A stretch of DNA of 53,174 nt from Paenibacillus validus NBRC 15382 (GCF_004000985.1 NZ_BIMH01000037.1:1-53174), one strand, 5' to 3'. Positions 1 through 8,741 are shown, counted from the first letter of the stretch. Numbers and translations: made by a program. Notes: generated from the letters alone by a model not told the origin.

Positions 1-66
1 TATAGAACCGATTTGAATGCGCCCGATAGCGGCCGGTACGGCAGCTGCGGACCATTTCTGAAATAA
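1..66 (+). CDS. Possible C-terminal end of a CDS cut by the window edge
   Basis: Reading from base 1 in frame 1, 21 sense codons run to a TAA at 64-66, ending in RYGSCGPFLK. The other two forward frames stop within a few codons. The stretch is too short to identify a family, and nothing but an open frame supports it. It would converge on the spore lipoprotein gene to its right. Confidence 0.3.
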   Translation, partial: YRTDLNAPDSGRYGSCGPFLK

Positions 67-114
67 TTACTTCTTATTAATAAAGCATTCTACAGCAATC
101 CTGTACAAAAAGAA

Positions 115-146
115 ACTGCACACGCCGCGCATCGGCCATGTGCAGT
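115..146 (-). terminator. Rho-independent terminator of the YhcN/YlaJ-like gene
   Basis: An 8-bp perfect stem (ACTGCACA at 115-122, TGTGCAGT at 139-146) lies just past the stop codon of the leftward gene. On the minus strand it is followed by a T-rich tail (TTTCTTTTTG). Confidence 0.7.
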
Positions 147-159
147 CCGCTCGACGCGG

Positions 160-867
160 CTAATATTCCCGTCCGTTGCCTTCCGCTTGATTCGGTATAG
201 TCGGGGCCGTTCCGAAGGTAAGCTCCATCAGCTGGATGAATTGCGGTCGGTAGGGCTCCAGCGAACGCCCTTGCCAGCTCTCTTGAGCGATGCGGTTAAA
301 TTCATTGACAACCGTACGATTGGCGGAGATATACACGTCCGTCACACTAGGCTGCAGCGAACGAATCTTTTCAGCGATTTTTTGCTTGAACAGATGGGAG
401 AGATGCTCGTGATGCATTTCCGTTTCGGCGCCGCTTCCCGTAATCAGCTGGTTCGGATCCGCATAGTCGTTCTCTGGGGTATAAGGATTATATAACCCTT
501 TCACGATACCGTAATTATTGGTTTCGGTTCCTCTCACATCGCCGCCTCGCGTTCCGGTAGCTGTCATATCAATCGTTATGGCCGTATAAGCGTTGTTATC
601 GCCCATCATGACGATCGCGCTGCTGACGCCGTCCATGGCGGCTACCTGATCGGACAGGTGCTGGTTCATCTCCAGCTTGGACACTTGATGCGTGACGGGA
701 GCGTATTGCTGCTGGGTCTGATAAGCGCGGGACGTGTCCTGTCTCGGCATATCCCTTTTACTTCCATAGTTATTGGCGCTGTTGTAGTCGTACCAACTGA
801 AGCAGCCGGTAACAATAAGGCAAAGCATCATTATGGCGGCCACGGATATCGATCGAAGAGTACGCAA
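160..867 (-). CDS. YhcN/YlaJ family spore lipoprotein
   Basis: Secreted lipoprotein of the YhcN/YlaJ family, known from spore inner membranes and coats of Bacillus. I place the start at TTG 867 because AAGGAGGG (882-875) sits 7 nt before it. An upstream in-frame ATG at 885 has no ribosome binding site. The first 22 residues form a signal peptide ending in the lipobox VTGC, with Cys22 as the expected lipidated residue. The following linker is polar and Gln/Tyr-rich. The mature part carries the family signature region of alternating beta-strand and helix (around SAIVMMGDNNAYTAI), then a helical stretch that ends in a PSVTDVYISAN motif typical of the family. The length, about 235 residues, is normal. 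It is divergent from the cta operon. The exact role in spores is not shown by the sequence. Confidence 0.85.
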   Translation of the reverse strand: MRTLRSISVAAIMMLCLIVTGCFSWYDYNSANNYGSKRDMPRQDTSRAYQTQQQYAPVTHQVSKLEMNQHLSDQVAAMDGVSSAIVMMGDNNAYTAITIDMTATGTRGGDVRGTETNNYGIVKGLYNPYTPENDYADPNQLITGSGAETEMHHEHLSHLFKQKIAEKIRSLQPSVTDVYISANRTVVNEFNRIAQESWQGRSLEPYRPQFIQLMELTFGTAPTIPNQAEGNGREY

Positions 868-1284
868 ACGAAAGCCCTCCTTCATGAATAGGAATCAGCG
901 CATTGCAAACGATAGAATGCAGATTGTGTTCTGCTGGACGCGACTGCTGCTCCTTGACATTAGAATGGGTCTCCGAATGTGTTTTGATTCGCCTGTACGG
1001 GAGTCCAAAACATGCATAAACCGGCCGCTTTATGGAAATAACCTAATAGAACCGTATGTGAGGGTCTGCGCCATTCGAGAGGTCGGCCAAAACGCATTTT
1101 ACAAAGAAGCCGAAAGCCTCGAAAAGCTTGATAAACCTAGACTTCCGAACGTTTTGTGAACTTTCCCAGATTCATTGACAAAAAACAGGGACGAATTTAT
1201 AGTTATAATGGTAATTAGGTTCATTGACAAGATATGACCTATTTTGTTCGAAAAATACTTGCTTCATAAGGTGGGATTGATAAG
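868..1284. other. Divergent intergenic region with the cta operon promoter
   Basis: About 415 bases without a convincing gene. The right half is AT-rich and contains a good sigma-A promoter, a TTTTGTGAAC element and two copies of TTCATTGACA (see separate entries). The left half must hold the promoter for the leftward spore lipoprotein. I found a CATTCTA box resembling a sigma-G -10 element on the minus strand, but no matching -35, so I do not call it. Confidence 0.5.
1153..1203 (+). promoter_or_regulatory. Sigma-A promoter of the cta operon with an upstream TTGTGAA box
   Basis: TTGACA at 1175-1180, a 17-nt spacer and TATAGT at 1198-1203. A second hexamer TATAAT follows at 1204-1209. Just upstream, at about 1153-1162, is TTTTGTGAAC, which resembles the TTTGTGAAT consensus of the respiration regulator ResD. 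The ResD link is an inference. The ten-base TTCATTGACA around the -35 is repeated at 1220-1229. Confidence 0.6.
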
Positions 1285-2322
1285 ATGATTCGATGGCAAA
1301 ATCTGTGGCGTTTCATCCCTCTCTTCGGGTTGATGATGCTGCTGCTAACGGGGTGTGGGGACGATACGATTTCCGCCTTGAAGCCAAGGGGTCCGGTGGC
1401 CAGAGATCAGATGTTCCTGATGGAACTCAGCTTCGGGATCATGATTGCGGTCGTCGTTGTCGTGTTTGCGATTTATTTGTATGTCTTGGTTCGTTTTAGA
1501 AAGAAAAAAGGCGAGAAAGACATCATTCCGAAACAAGTGGAAGGCAGCCATACGCTGGAGATCATTTGGACGGTTATTCCGATTATCCTGCTCCTGGTTC
1601 TGGCGGTGCCGACGGTTCAATACACCTTCAAGGTGTTGGAGGACCACCGTGAAAACAAGGATGCGCTTACGGTCAAAGTAACGGCTCATGCTTTCTGGTG
1701 GCAGTTTGAATATCCGTCGCTGGGCATTTCCACGGCACAGGATCTGGTTATTCCAACGGGTAAGAAAATCGCTTTCGAACTAACTGCTTCCGATGTGAAA
1801 CACTCCTTCTGGGTTCCTTCGCTCGGCGGTAAGATGGACACGAACCCGGGCTTGACGAACGTTTATTACTTGGAAGCCGACGATGCGGATACATTCTTGG
1901 GTAAATGTGCGGAGCTTTGCGGTGCGTCCCACTCCTTGATGGATTTCAAAGTCAAGTCGATGGAACCGGCTCAGTTCGATCAATGGGTTGCGAAGATGAA
2001 AGCGCCGGCGGCAATTCCTGCAGACGCCAAAGCCGGGGAGCAGATCTTTAAAGACAACTGCTTGTCCTGTCACGCGGTCAACGCGCAAGGGCTCGGCGCA
2101 GGACCGAACTTGAACGGTTTCGCTTCACGCGAGAAAATAGCCGGCATTATGCCGCATAACGAAGAGAGCTTGAAGCAATGGATCGCAGATCCTCAATCGG
2201 TGAAGCCGGGTGCGAAGATGCCTGCGTTTTCCGAAGGCGCGCCGAATGTAGCTAAAGCGCTTAAGGATCAAGAGATCAACGACTTGGTTAAATATTTGAA
2301 TTCGCTGAAGTTGCCTCAGTAA
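1285..2322 (+). CDS. ctaC: Cytochrome c oxidase subunit II, caa3 type, with fused cytochrome c domain
   Basis: Takes electrons from cytochrome c and passes them through the CuA centre to subunit I of the terminal oxidase, at the outer face of the membrane. The start is ATG 1285 after AAGGTGGG. Residues 1-24 form a lipoprotein signal (lipobox LLTGC, Cys24). Two membrane helices follow at about 48-71 and 91-115. The CuA domain has all ligands: His173, then C208-E-L-C212-xxx-H216-xx-M219. A C-terminal cytochrome c domain carries the haem motif C259-L-S-C262-H263, with a likely axial Met in KMPAF near residue 312. This fused haem domain is what makes the enzyme caa3 rather than aa3. It is the first gene of the ctaCDEFG operon, 31 nt before ctaD. 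Confidence 0.97.
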   Translation: MIRWQNLWRFIPLFGLMMLLLTGCGDDTISALKPRGPVARDQMFLMELSFGIMIAVVVVVFAIYLYVLVRFRKKKGEKDIIPKQVEGSHTLEIIWTVIPIILLLVLAVPTVQYTFKVLEDHRENKDALTVKVTAHAFWWQFEYPSLGISTAQDLVIPTGKKIAFELTASDVKHSFWVPSLGGKMDTNPGLTNVYYLEADDADTFLGKCAELCGASHSLMDFKVKSMEPAQFDQWVAKMKAPAAIPADAKAGEQIFKDNCLSCHAVNAQGLGAGPNLNGFASREKIAGIMPHNEESLKQWIADPQSVKPGAKMPAFSEGAPNVAKALKDQEINDLVKYLNSLKLPQ

Positions 2323-2353
2323 ACGAGCATCAGGGAAAAAGGAGGTTAAATAC

Positions 2354-4204
2354 GTGGCTCACGCACACACGGTAAAACGGCACACCGGTCTGATGGACTG
2401 GCTGACGACGGTTGACCATAAAAAGATCGGTGTTCTGTATATGATCGCCGGCGGAATTTTCTTCTTACTGGGCGGAATCGAAGCGATTTTGATTCGTATT
2501 CAGTTGCTTTATCCGGATCAAAAGATTTTTATCGGCGATACGTTCAACCAATTAACAACCATGCATGGTACGACCATGATTTTCTTGGCGGCGATGCCGG
2601 TCATCTTCGCCTTTATGAATGCCATCGTTCCTTTGCAGATTGGGGCCCGGGACGTTGCGTTCCCGTTCGTAAACGCACTTGGTTTGTGGCTTTTCGTCTT
2701 CGGGGGCTTATTGCTCAATACGTCTTGGTTTTTGGGCGGCGCACCTGCCGCCGGCTGGACGGCTTACCCGCCGCTCTCCGGTATTGTAGATGCTACGGGG
2801 GCATTCAAGGGCGTTGACTTCTACGTGCTCGGTCTTCAGATTGCCGGTATCGGTACGCTGATCGGGGGGATCAACTTCCTGGTTACGATCATTAATATGC
2901 GTGCCCCGGGCATGACCTATATGAGAATGCCGATGTTCACTTGGGCATCGTTCATTACATCGTTGCTGATTTTGTTCGCTTTCCCTGCCATTACGGTCGG
3001 TCTTGTAGAATTGATGTTCGACCGGATTTTTGGCGGTGCTTTCTTTGATGTTGCGAAGGGCGGTAATCCGATTCTCTGGGAGCACATCTTCTGGATCTTC
3101 GGTCACCCTGAGGTTTATATCTTGATTTTGCCGGCTTTCGGTATTATTTCCGAGATCGTAGCTACATTCTCGCGTAAGCGTTTGTTCGGATACAGCTCCA
3201 TGGTATTCGCAACGGCTTTGATCGGATTCCTGGGCTTCATGGTTTGGGCGCATCACATGTTTACAACGGGTATTGGCCCTGTCGGGGATGCCATATTCGG
3301 GGTTGCGACGATGGCGATCGCGATTCCGACCGGCGTCAAAATCTTTAACTGGCTGTTTACGCTGTGGGGCGGTCAAATTCGCTTTACAACAGCTAACATG
3401 TTCGCCACTTCGTTTATTCCGACGTTCACCATGGGTGGCGTAACGGGCGTTATGCTCGCCGTACCGGCGGCTGACTTCCAGTACCACGACACGTATTTCG
3501 TCGTTGCGCATTTCCACTACGTTATCGTAGGGGGCTTGGTTTTGGGCTTGTTCGCGGCTTCGTACTACTGGTGGCCGAAGATGTTTGGCCGCTTGTTGAA
3601 CGAAACGCTGGGCAAAATCCACTTCTGGACATTTTTCATCGGCTTCCATATGACGTTCTTCCCGCAGCATTTCCTCGGCTTGATGGGGATGCCGCGCCGG
3701 GTGTTTACATTCCAGCCGGGCGTTGGCTTGGAACAAGGTAACTTTATCAGTACGATTGGCGCTTTCTTGATGGGTATCGGTATGATCGTGTTCCTGATCA
3801 ATATCGCGGCTACTGCCAGAAAACCGATGAATGCAGGGTCAGACCCTTGGGATGCTCGTACGCTCGAGTGGACGATTCCGTCCCCGGCACCGGAATACAA
3901 CTTCAAACAAACGCCTCTCGTACGCGGTTACGATGCGTTCTGGAAAGAGAAAATGGCGGGCAACAAAGAGATGACGCCGGCCGAGCCGCTGGGCTCGATT
4001 CATATGCCGTCGCCTTCGATTCTGCCTTTCCTGATGTCGCTCGGCTTGTTTATCGCCGGTTATGGCTTTATGTACCACATTTATATTGTAAGTATTCTCG
4101 GTATCGGGTTTACGCTCATATGTATGTTCTTCCGTTCCGTCTATGACGATCACGGCTTCCATATCGAGCCCGAAGAGTTAAACGATAAGGGGGTTAAGGC
4201 ATGA
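2354..4204 (+). CDS. ctaD: Cytochrome c oxidase subunit I
   Basis: Catalytic subunit with haem a, haem a3 and CuB, where oxygen is reduced and protons are pumped. GTG start at 2354, 4 nt after GGAGGTTAAA. The 616-residue protein has about 12 to 14 hydrophobic helices. The A1-type signature FGHPEVY, carrying the D-channel glutamate and the His-Tyr pair, is present. So are the CuB histidines in AHHMFTTG and the haem ligands in HDTYFVVAHFHYVIVGG. Length and the extra C-terminal helices fit caa3-type subunit I of Bacillus. The stop overlaps the ctaE start (ATGA). Haem A synthesis genes ctaA and ctaB are not in this window. Confidence 0.98.
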   Translation: MAHAHTVKRHTGLMDWLTTVDHKKIGVLYMIAGGIFFLLGGIEAILIRIQLLYPDQKIFIGDTFNQLTTMHGTTMIFLAAMPVIFAFMNAIVPLQIGARDVAFPFVNALGLWLFVFGGLLLNTSWFLGGAPAAGWTAYPPLSGIVDATGAFKGVDFYVLGLQIAGIGTLIGGINFLVTIINMRAPGMTYMRMPMFTWASFITSLLILFAFPAITVGLVELMFDRIFGGAFFDVAKGGNPILWEHIFWIFGHPEVYILILPAFGIISEIVATFSRKRLFGYSSMVFATALIGFLGFMVWAHHMFTTGIGPVGDAIFGVATMAIAIPTGVKIFNWLFTLWGGQIRFTTANMFATSFIPTFTMGGVTGVMLAVPAADFQYHDTYFVVAHFHYVIVGGLVLGLFAASYYWWPKMFGRLLNETLGKIHFWTFFIGFHMTFFPQHFLGLMGMPRRVFTFQPGVGLEQGNFISTIGAFLMGIGMIVFLINIAATARKPMNAGSDPWDARTLEWTIPSPAPEYNFKQTPLVRGYDAFWKEKMAGNKEMTPAEPLGSIHMPSPSILPFLMSLGLFIAGYGFMYHIYIVSILGIGFTLICMFFRSVYDDHGFHIEPEELNDKGVKA

Positions 4205-4824
4205 GTGCAGCACATCATGAAGTAGGCGGTGCCCTGCCACCTCACGCGGAAACAGCAACCTTGGAAGGTAAGAATAAAGTTTTGGGCTTTTGGTTGTTCC
4301 TTGGCGGCGAATGCGTACTGTTCGGTACGTTGTTCGCTTCCTTCATCGCCCTCCGGAATCAAGTGCCGGACGGTCCGACGGCTCAGCATTTGTTCACGAT
4401 GGATCTTGTTGCGATTTCAACGTTCATCCTGCTGACAAGCTCGTTGACCAGCGTATTTGCCACGATGGCGCTTCACCGCAATCAGTTCAAGAAGCTGCAA
4501 GCGTGGATGGCAGTAACCGTATTGCTCGGTCTGGCGTTCTTGGGTCTTGAAATTTACGAGTTTGTTCACTACGTGCACGAAGGCCACACGTTCTCGAAGA
4601 GCGCCTTCGCTACTTCGTTCTATACGTTGGTAGGGTTCCATGGAGCGCACGTTGCCTTCGGTGTGCTTTGGATTACCTTGTTGATTATTTCCGGGTTCAA
4701 AAAAGGTTTAACCGTGGTTACGGCGCCTAAGTATTACGTAGCCGGTTTGTACTGGCACTTTATCGACGTCGTTTGGGTATTCATCTTCACGGTCGTATAC
4801 CTCCTCGGAAAGGTGGGTCCATAA
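4201..4824 (+). CDS. ctaE: Cytochrome c oxidase subunit III
   Basis: Membrane subunit of the caa3 oxidase, 207 residues with five predicted membrane helices, the short form usual in Bacillus. The heme-copper subunit III signature appears as GFHGAHVAFG and the closing YWHFIDVVWVF. ATG 4201 overlaps the ctaD stop by 4 nt, which suggests translational coupling. It has no catalytic metal of its own and in the family stabilises subunit I and helps proton uptake. Confidence 0.97.
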   Translation: MSAAHHEVGGALPPHAETATLEGKNKVLGFWLFLGGECVLFGTLFASFIALRNQVPDGPTAQHLFTMDLVAISTFILLTSSLTSVFATMALHRNQFKKLQAWMAVTVLLGLAFLGLEIYEFVHYVHEGHTFSKSAFATSFYTLVGFHGAHVAFGVLWITLLIISGFKKGLTVVTAPKYYVAGLYWHFIDVVWVFIFTVVYLLGKVGP

Positions 4825-4825
4825 G

Positions 4826-5143
4826 ATGAGTAATCAGCACCAATCATCTTCGGCTGGAGATCATCGTCACCGTTTGGAAGGACCTCGAAACCATTACATT
4901 TCGTACATTGTTTCGATCGTGTTGACCATGCTGGCTTTCGCCGTGGTTCTGTACGGCGGTTTGGATCGCACGTTTATTATCTTCTTCCTTGTTGGTTTGG
5001 CCGTTGTCCAGGTCATTTTCCAGCTTGCTTATTGGATGCACATGAAGGATCGGGGCCACTTTTTCCCGATCATCGGGTTAGCATTCGGAACGTTTGTTGC
5101 ACTTACAGCTGTTGCGGCCGGTGTTTACTGGCTCTGGTGGTAA
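4826..5143 (+). CDS. ctaF: Cytochrome c oxidase subunit IVB
   Basis: Small membrane subunit, 105 residues, with three predicted helices and the family motif AYWMHMKDRGHF. The N-terminus is His- and Ser-rich. The start ATG lies 1 nt after the ctaE stop, using a ribosome binding site (AAAGGTGGG) inside the end of ctaE. It is related to the COX4 pro-type subunit. The role is structural. Confidence 0.95.
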   Translation: MSNQHQSSSAGDHRHRLEGPRNHYISYIVSIVLTMLAFAVVLYGGLDRTFIIFFLVGLAVVQVIFQLAYWMHMKDRGHFFPIIGLAFGTFVALTAVAAGVYWLWW

Positions 5144-5264
5144 GATAGAAGAGAGGCGGCTTGTCATTATTGAAAGCCCCTCTTTTTTAAAATACTTTGG
5201 GAAAAAATTCACGAATCAGACACAGACTCGAATTTGGGGCTACGCCCGAAAGGAGTTAACCGAT

Positions 5265-6143
5265 ATGGATTCCACTGTTTCCCATTCAGGACATGGAGCA
5301 GCGGGAACGTTTGCCGAGTTGTGGAGCCCAGGCCTGCTCCTGCTGCTGCTTGTTGTCGGTGTGTTGTATACGTTATGCGTTAACGCTTGGCGGCATCGGT
5401 TTGCGGACAGCGAACCCGTACCCCTCAAGCTGCAGCTGTACGGTTGGCTTGGTTTAATCCTATGGTATGCCGCGGAAGGAAGCCCGCTGGCCTATTACGG
5501 GCATCACTATTTTTTCAGTGTGCACATGTTTCAGCAGTCCATCTTGTATTTAATTATGCCGCCGCTCCTGCTGCTCGGCTTGCCGGGATGGCTTATGCGC
5601 TCCGCGATCCAAGGGGAAACGGCTAAGCGTGTCGTGTATATAATGACCAATCCCGTGCTTGCGTTGTTTTTGTTCAACTTTATTTTTTCGGTTTATCATA
5701 TCCCGGTCGTGATGGATTGGTTGATGACTCATCCTACGATTCTCACGCTCTATAAGGCGGTCTTCTTGCTGTCGGCGTTTATGCTCTGGTTTCCTGTGTT
5801 TTGCCCGATGCCCGAGTACAGCCGGATGTCCGAGCTGAAGAGAATGGCGTACATTTTCATCAATGGGGTGCTGCTAACGCCCGCTTGTGCGCTCATTATT
5901 TTCGCCAAAGACCCGATGTACGCGATGTATTCGGCTGTGCCCGAGTATCATCTGCTGCTCCCGATGCTCGACGATCAGCAGTTGGGCGGAGTCATCATGA
6001 AAATCGTCCAGGAAATCGTTTACGGCATGGCACTCGGCTACACGTTCTACCGTTGGTACCGAAGGGAACGTAAACGCGAGGATGAGGAAGAGTTTGCGGA
6101 CGATGATTATTATCCGGCGTCAGGGAATGTGAACCGAGCCTAA
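5265..6143 (+). CDS. ctaG: Cytochrome c oxidase assembly factor CtaG, caa3 type
   Basis: Multi-helix membrane protein of the caa3_CtaG family, needed in Bacillus for an active caa3 oxidase, probably by helping copper delivery. I start at ATG 5265, 10 nt after AAAGGAG. Longer in-frame versions run through the ctaF end and have no ribosome binding site. About 292 residues with seven predicted membrane segments. The conserved YYGHHYFFSVHMFQQ stretch, rich in His and Met, and a second Met/His-rich loop near MDWLMTHP fit a metal-handling role. The C-terminus is acidic. It is the last cta structural gene and is unrelated to the proteobacterial Cox11-type CtaG. Confidence 0.93.
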   Translation: MDSTVSHSGHGAAGTFAELWSPGLLLLLLVVGVLYTLCVNAWRHRFADSEPVPLKLQLYGWLGLILWYAAEGSPLAYYGHHYFFSVHMFQQSILYLIMPPLLLLGLPGWLMRSAIQGETAKRVVYIMTNPVLALFLFNFIFSVYHIPVVMDWLMTHPTILTLYKAVFLLSAFMLWFPVFCPMPEYSRMSELKRMAYIFINGVLLTPACALIIFAKDPMYAMYSAVPEYHLLLPMLDDQQLGGVIMKIVQEIVYGMALGYTFYRWYRRERKREDEEEFADDDYYPASGNVNRA

Positions 6144-6187
6144 GCTATATCGAATAGATTGAGTTGCGAATGGTGGTGGACTAGTTT

Positions 6188-6652
6188 ATGAAGCTTTCCG
6201 TTTTGCTGCCTACGATCAGTACGAGCTTTATCGTCATAAGCGCGATATTCGTTGCATTCGGATGGTATCATATTGTTAAGGGCAACCGGGATACGCATAA
6301 GAAGCTGATGTTGTGGGGCGCGGGCTTCGCGCTTGCCTTCTTTCTGATTTATGCGAGCCGCACGATTTTTGTCGGCAACACAAGCTTCGGCGGGCCGGAA
6401 GAGCTGAAGCTGGCGTATCATTTATTTTTGTTCTTCCATATAGCGCTGGCTACCGCTGCGGGCGTTTTCGGTATCGTAACGCTGCTGCATGCGTTTAATG
6501 AGCGTTTTGCCAAACATAAGAAAATCGGGCGCTGGACAGCCGTTATGTGGCTGTTGACTGCACCGACGGGCGTCGCGGTGTACACGCTGCTGTATGTGTT
6601 GTATCCGGGCGGCGAAACGAAACCGATGATCGATGCAATCTTCGGGCTATAA
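6188..6652 (+). CDS. yozB: DUF420 membrane protein (YozB/CtaM-like oxidase assembly factor)
   Basis: A 154-residue protein with four or five hydrophobic segments and conserved histidines (GWYHIVKGNRDTHKKLM, YHLFLFFHIALA). These are typical of the DUF420 family, which includes Bacillus YozB and staphylococcal CtaM. In Staphylococcus, CtaM is required for haem-copper oxidase function. It follows ctaG by 44 nt, with a weak ribosome binding site, and lies before the strong operon terminator. A role in maturing this oxidase is therefore a reasonable inference. Confidence 0.88.
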   Translation: MKLSVLLPTISTSFIVISAIFVAFGWYHIVKGNRDTHKKLMLWGAGFALAFFLIYASRTIFVGNTSFGGPEELKLAYHLFLFFHIALATAAGVFGIVTLLHAFNERFAKHKKIGRWTAVMWLLTAPTGVAVYTLLYVLYPGGETKPMIDAIFGL

Positions 6653-6656
6653 GCAG

Positions 6657-6707
6657 AAAGAAAGAAGACCTTCCTCAAGGGCAATTCGGGGAAGGTCTTC
6701 TTTCTTT
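6657..6707. terminator. Strong bidirectional terminator
   Basis: A perfect 18-bp stem (6657-6674 with 6690-6707) with a 15-nt loop. Both arms carry A/T-rich outer ends, so it can stop the rightward cta operon and the leftward NlpC/P60 gene. Confidence 0.92.
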
Positions 6708-6719
6708 GGTATAACAACA

Positions 6720-7508
6720 TTATTTTAAAGCGCTGCCGCCGAACATAAAGCGGTATTCCCAGTGCTTGTTCTCGATACTATCGATCCGAACCCCGCCGGA
6801 TTCCTTGGAGTATGTATGCAAAACTTTGCCTTCCCCTAGGTAAATGCCGACATGAGTGATGCGCTGATTGGCCTTGTTGGACGGGTATGACGATTTGCTG
6901 CTTCCGCGATACTCCATGAAGAACATCAGGTCGCCGGGCTTTAGGCTTTTCCAGTTCGTTGTCGTATTCCCAAGTGACTTGACATAGCTGCCTTGGGCGC
7001 GGGAATCGCTCGGGAGCGTCACGCCGGCACCTTCCTTGAAGGCTTGACGGACGAAGTCAGAGCAGTCGAAAGTACGGGTATTGGAACGGTCTGACCCATA
7101 CTCGTAAGGGGTGCCCAAGTACTTCTTGCCAGCCGCGATTATTTTATCAATGGCTGCTGTCGTATTGCCCGTCGAGGGAGCTGTTGTCGACCCGCCGGAA
7201 GGCGTCTCGGAACTGATCGGAGAGGAGTCCGATACCCGGACGTATTTGCTGCTCGTTGAGATATAGCCGGTGCGGCCCTGGTCGTCTTGCACTTGATACC
7301 ACCAGGCGTTGACTTTGGACAGGATGGTAACCTTTTCTCCGGCTTTGAGGTAACCGTATGCAGCTGAACTTGTATCAGGTTGTTTACGGAAGTTCACGCT
7401 GCTTGTAATCGTACCGGTGGCGGCGGCGTGGGCTTGATCGGCGTATGCGGCCAAGGACCCGACCGTAAACGTGGCGGCAAGGACAACGGCAACGATTTGC
7501 TTTTTCAT
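6720..7508 (-). CDS. Secreted SH3b-NlpC/P60 peptidoglycan hydrolase
   Basis: Probable cell-wall endopeptidase that cuts peptide stems of peptidoglycan. The start is ATG 7508, preceded by AGGAGGG. Upstream in-frame codons lack such a site. Residues 1-29 are a Sec signal peptide ending near AHA. Residues 32-92 form one bacterial SH3 domain (VNFRKQPDTSSAAYGYL, then GYIS). A Ser/Thr/Pro linker runs to about 118. The NlpC/P60 domain covers 119-262, with catalytic Cys149 in FDCSDFVRQAF, His219 in ITHVGIYLG and a third polar residue near His231. It is a single gene, convergent with the cta operon. Confidence 0.93.
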   Translation of the reverse strand: MKKQIVAVVLAATFTVGSLAAYADQAHAAATGTITSSVNFRKQPDTSSAAYGYLKAGEKVTILSKVNAWWYQVQDDQGRTGYISTSSKYVRVSDSSPISSETPSGGSTTAPSTGNTTAAIDKIIAAGKKYLGTPYEYGSDRSNTRTFDCSDFVRQAFKEGAGVTLPSDSRAQGSYVKSLGNTTTNWKSLKPGDLMFFMEYRGSSKSSYPSNKANQRITHVGIYLGEGKVLHTYSKESGGVRIDSIENKHWEYRFMFGGSALK

Positions 7509-7682
7509 AGAAATTCCCTCCTGCAGTTCTAGGTGTTGTGGTATGCATGTAAGTGCCGACGCTTCCGCGATTGCCGGGAATCGGCTTCGTTCGTGGGACG
7601 CGACAACAAGTTGACAACGGACGGCAGACCGTTCCACAATGGAATTATAGCCAGATGAAAGGGAGACAGGTGAACGTCAACG

Positions 7683-8741
7683 ATGAATACATGGACATGG
7701 GGACCGCTTGTCCTCCATTACAACATGCTGCTGATCATGGGTGCGATTGCGGCGGGCTACGGCGCGCTGCACCTGCGGTTGCTTCGGAGATCCGATAGAG
7801 GCATTGTTACGTCGATTGCCGTCAATGCGCTGCTTGTGTGGGTGCTTGTCTGGAAATTAAGTTTGCTGCTGCTGGATTTTCGCGCTGTATTGGAAAATCC
7901 GATGTCGCTGCTTTATTTTAACGGCGGTCGGCGCGGAGTTTGGCTTGCTTGGCTGCTCTCGGCCGGATATGCAGCAATCGCTGCTGAGAAAAGAAAAATA
8001 GGCAGACCTGTTTATATCGATTCGTTAGCCGTCTCGGTTTTGGGGGGGTATGCGATATTTCATGCGCTGCATTTTATAATGAGCGGCTTTCAGCCGGTCA
8101 CATCGGGCATCATTGGGGCGTTGGGCGCGGCAGCCGCCATCGTTTGGCTGCGTTCCCCTTTGCCGGAGACCCATCGCGCGTCGGTGCAGAGGCTGCTAGT
8201 CATTGCGATTGGCTGGGTGCTGGTCATTACAGTGGCGAACGGCCTGTTTGACAAGCCGGGGGGGCCGCCTGCGGCGGGAACAGCGGAAGGAGTGCCCGGA
8301 CTGGGCGTCGGACAGCAGGCCCCTGATTTCGAGCTAAAACTGCTGAATGGGGAAACCATCCGATTGTCGGATTACAGGGGCCAAACCGTGTTTGTTAATT
8401 TTTGGGCGACCTGGTGTCCGCCTTGTCAGGCGGAGATGCCGTATATGCAGCAATTTTACTCGGATTATGCAAGAGACGGCGTGGTGATTCTGGGCGTTAA
8501 CGCGACGCATACCGAGGCTAGCGTACCGGTCGTTGCGGCGTGGGTTAAGGAATGGAAGATTACCTTCCCGATTGCGCTTGACACGACGGGGGGCGTGATG
8601 GATACTTACCGCGTGAATGCCTACCCGGCTACGTATGTCGTCGACCCCGACGGCGTCATTCGGGAGAAGCATCCCGGGCCGATGAACGGTGATATGCTGA
8701 TGTCGGCATGGGAGAAAATAACAAATAAAAGTGAAAAATGA
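7683..8741 (+). CDS. TlpA/ResA-like thiol-disulfide protein with Lgt-like membrane N-terminal half
   Basis: Membrane-anchored thioredoxin-fold protein. Residues 1 to about 190 contain about six hydrophobic segments, starting MNTWTWGPLVLHYN, which resembles the first helix of prolipoprotein diacylglyceryl transferase (Lgt). I do not see the conserved Lgt catalytic His/Arg loop, so transferase activity is unlikely. Residues 208-352 are an AhpC/TSA-Redoxin domain of the TlpA/ResA kind, with the active site WC245PPC248 and a cis-proline region AYPATYVVD. The thioredoxin part should face outside and reduce or oxidise envelope thiols, for example apocytochrome c or CuA sites. The nearby oxidase operon makes that attractive, but it is an inference. 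The gene is divergent from the NlpC/P60 gene. Confidence 0.85.
   Translation: MNTWTWGPLVLHYNMLLIMGAIAAGYGALHLRLLRRSDRGIVTSIAVNALLVWVLVWKLSLLLLDFRAVLENPMSLLYFNGGRRGVWLAWLLSAGYAAIAAEKRKIGRPVYIDSLAVSVLGGYAIFHALHFIMSGFQPVTSGIIGALGAAAAIVWLRSPLPETHRASVQRLLVIAIGWVLVITVANGLFDKPGGPPAAGTAEGVPGLGVGQQAPDFELKLLNGETIRLSDYRGQTVFVNFWATWCPPCQAEMPYMQQFYSDYARDGVVILGVNATHTEASVPVVAAWVKEWKITFPIALDTTGGVMDTYRVNAYPATYVVDPDGVIREKHPGPMNGDMLMSAWEKITNKSEK

Noticed and set aside
2708..3736. 342-residue minus-strand frame opposite ctaD
   Set aside because: Antisense shadow of ctaD: composition dominated by Arg, His and Gln, no start signal.
5094..5264. Longer N-terminus of CtaG beginning inside ctaF
   Set aside because: No ribosome binding site and non-membrane, charged sequence. 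ATG 5265 after AAAGGAG is a normal start.
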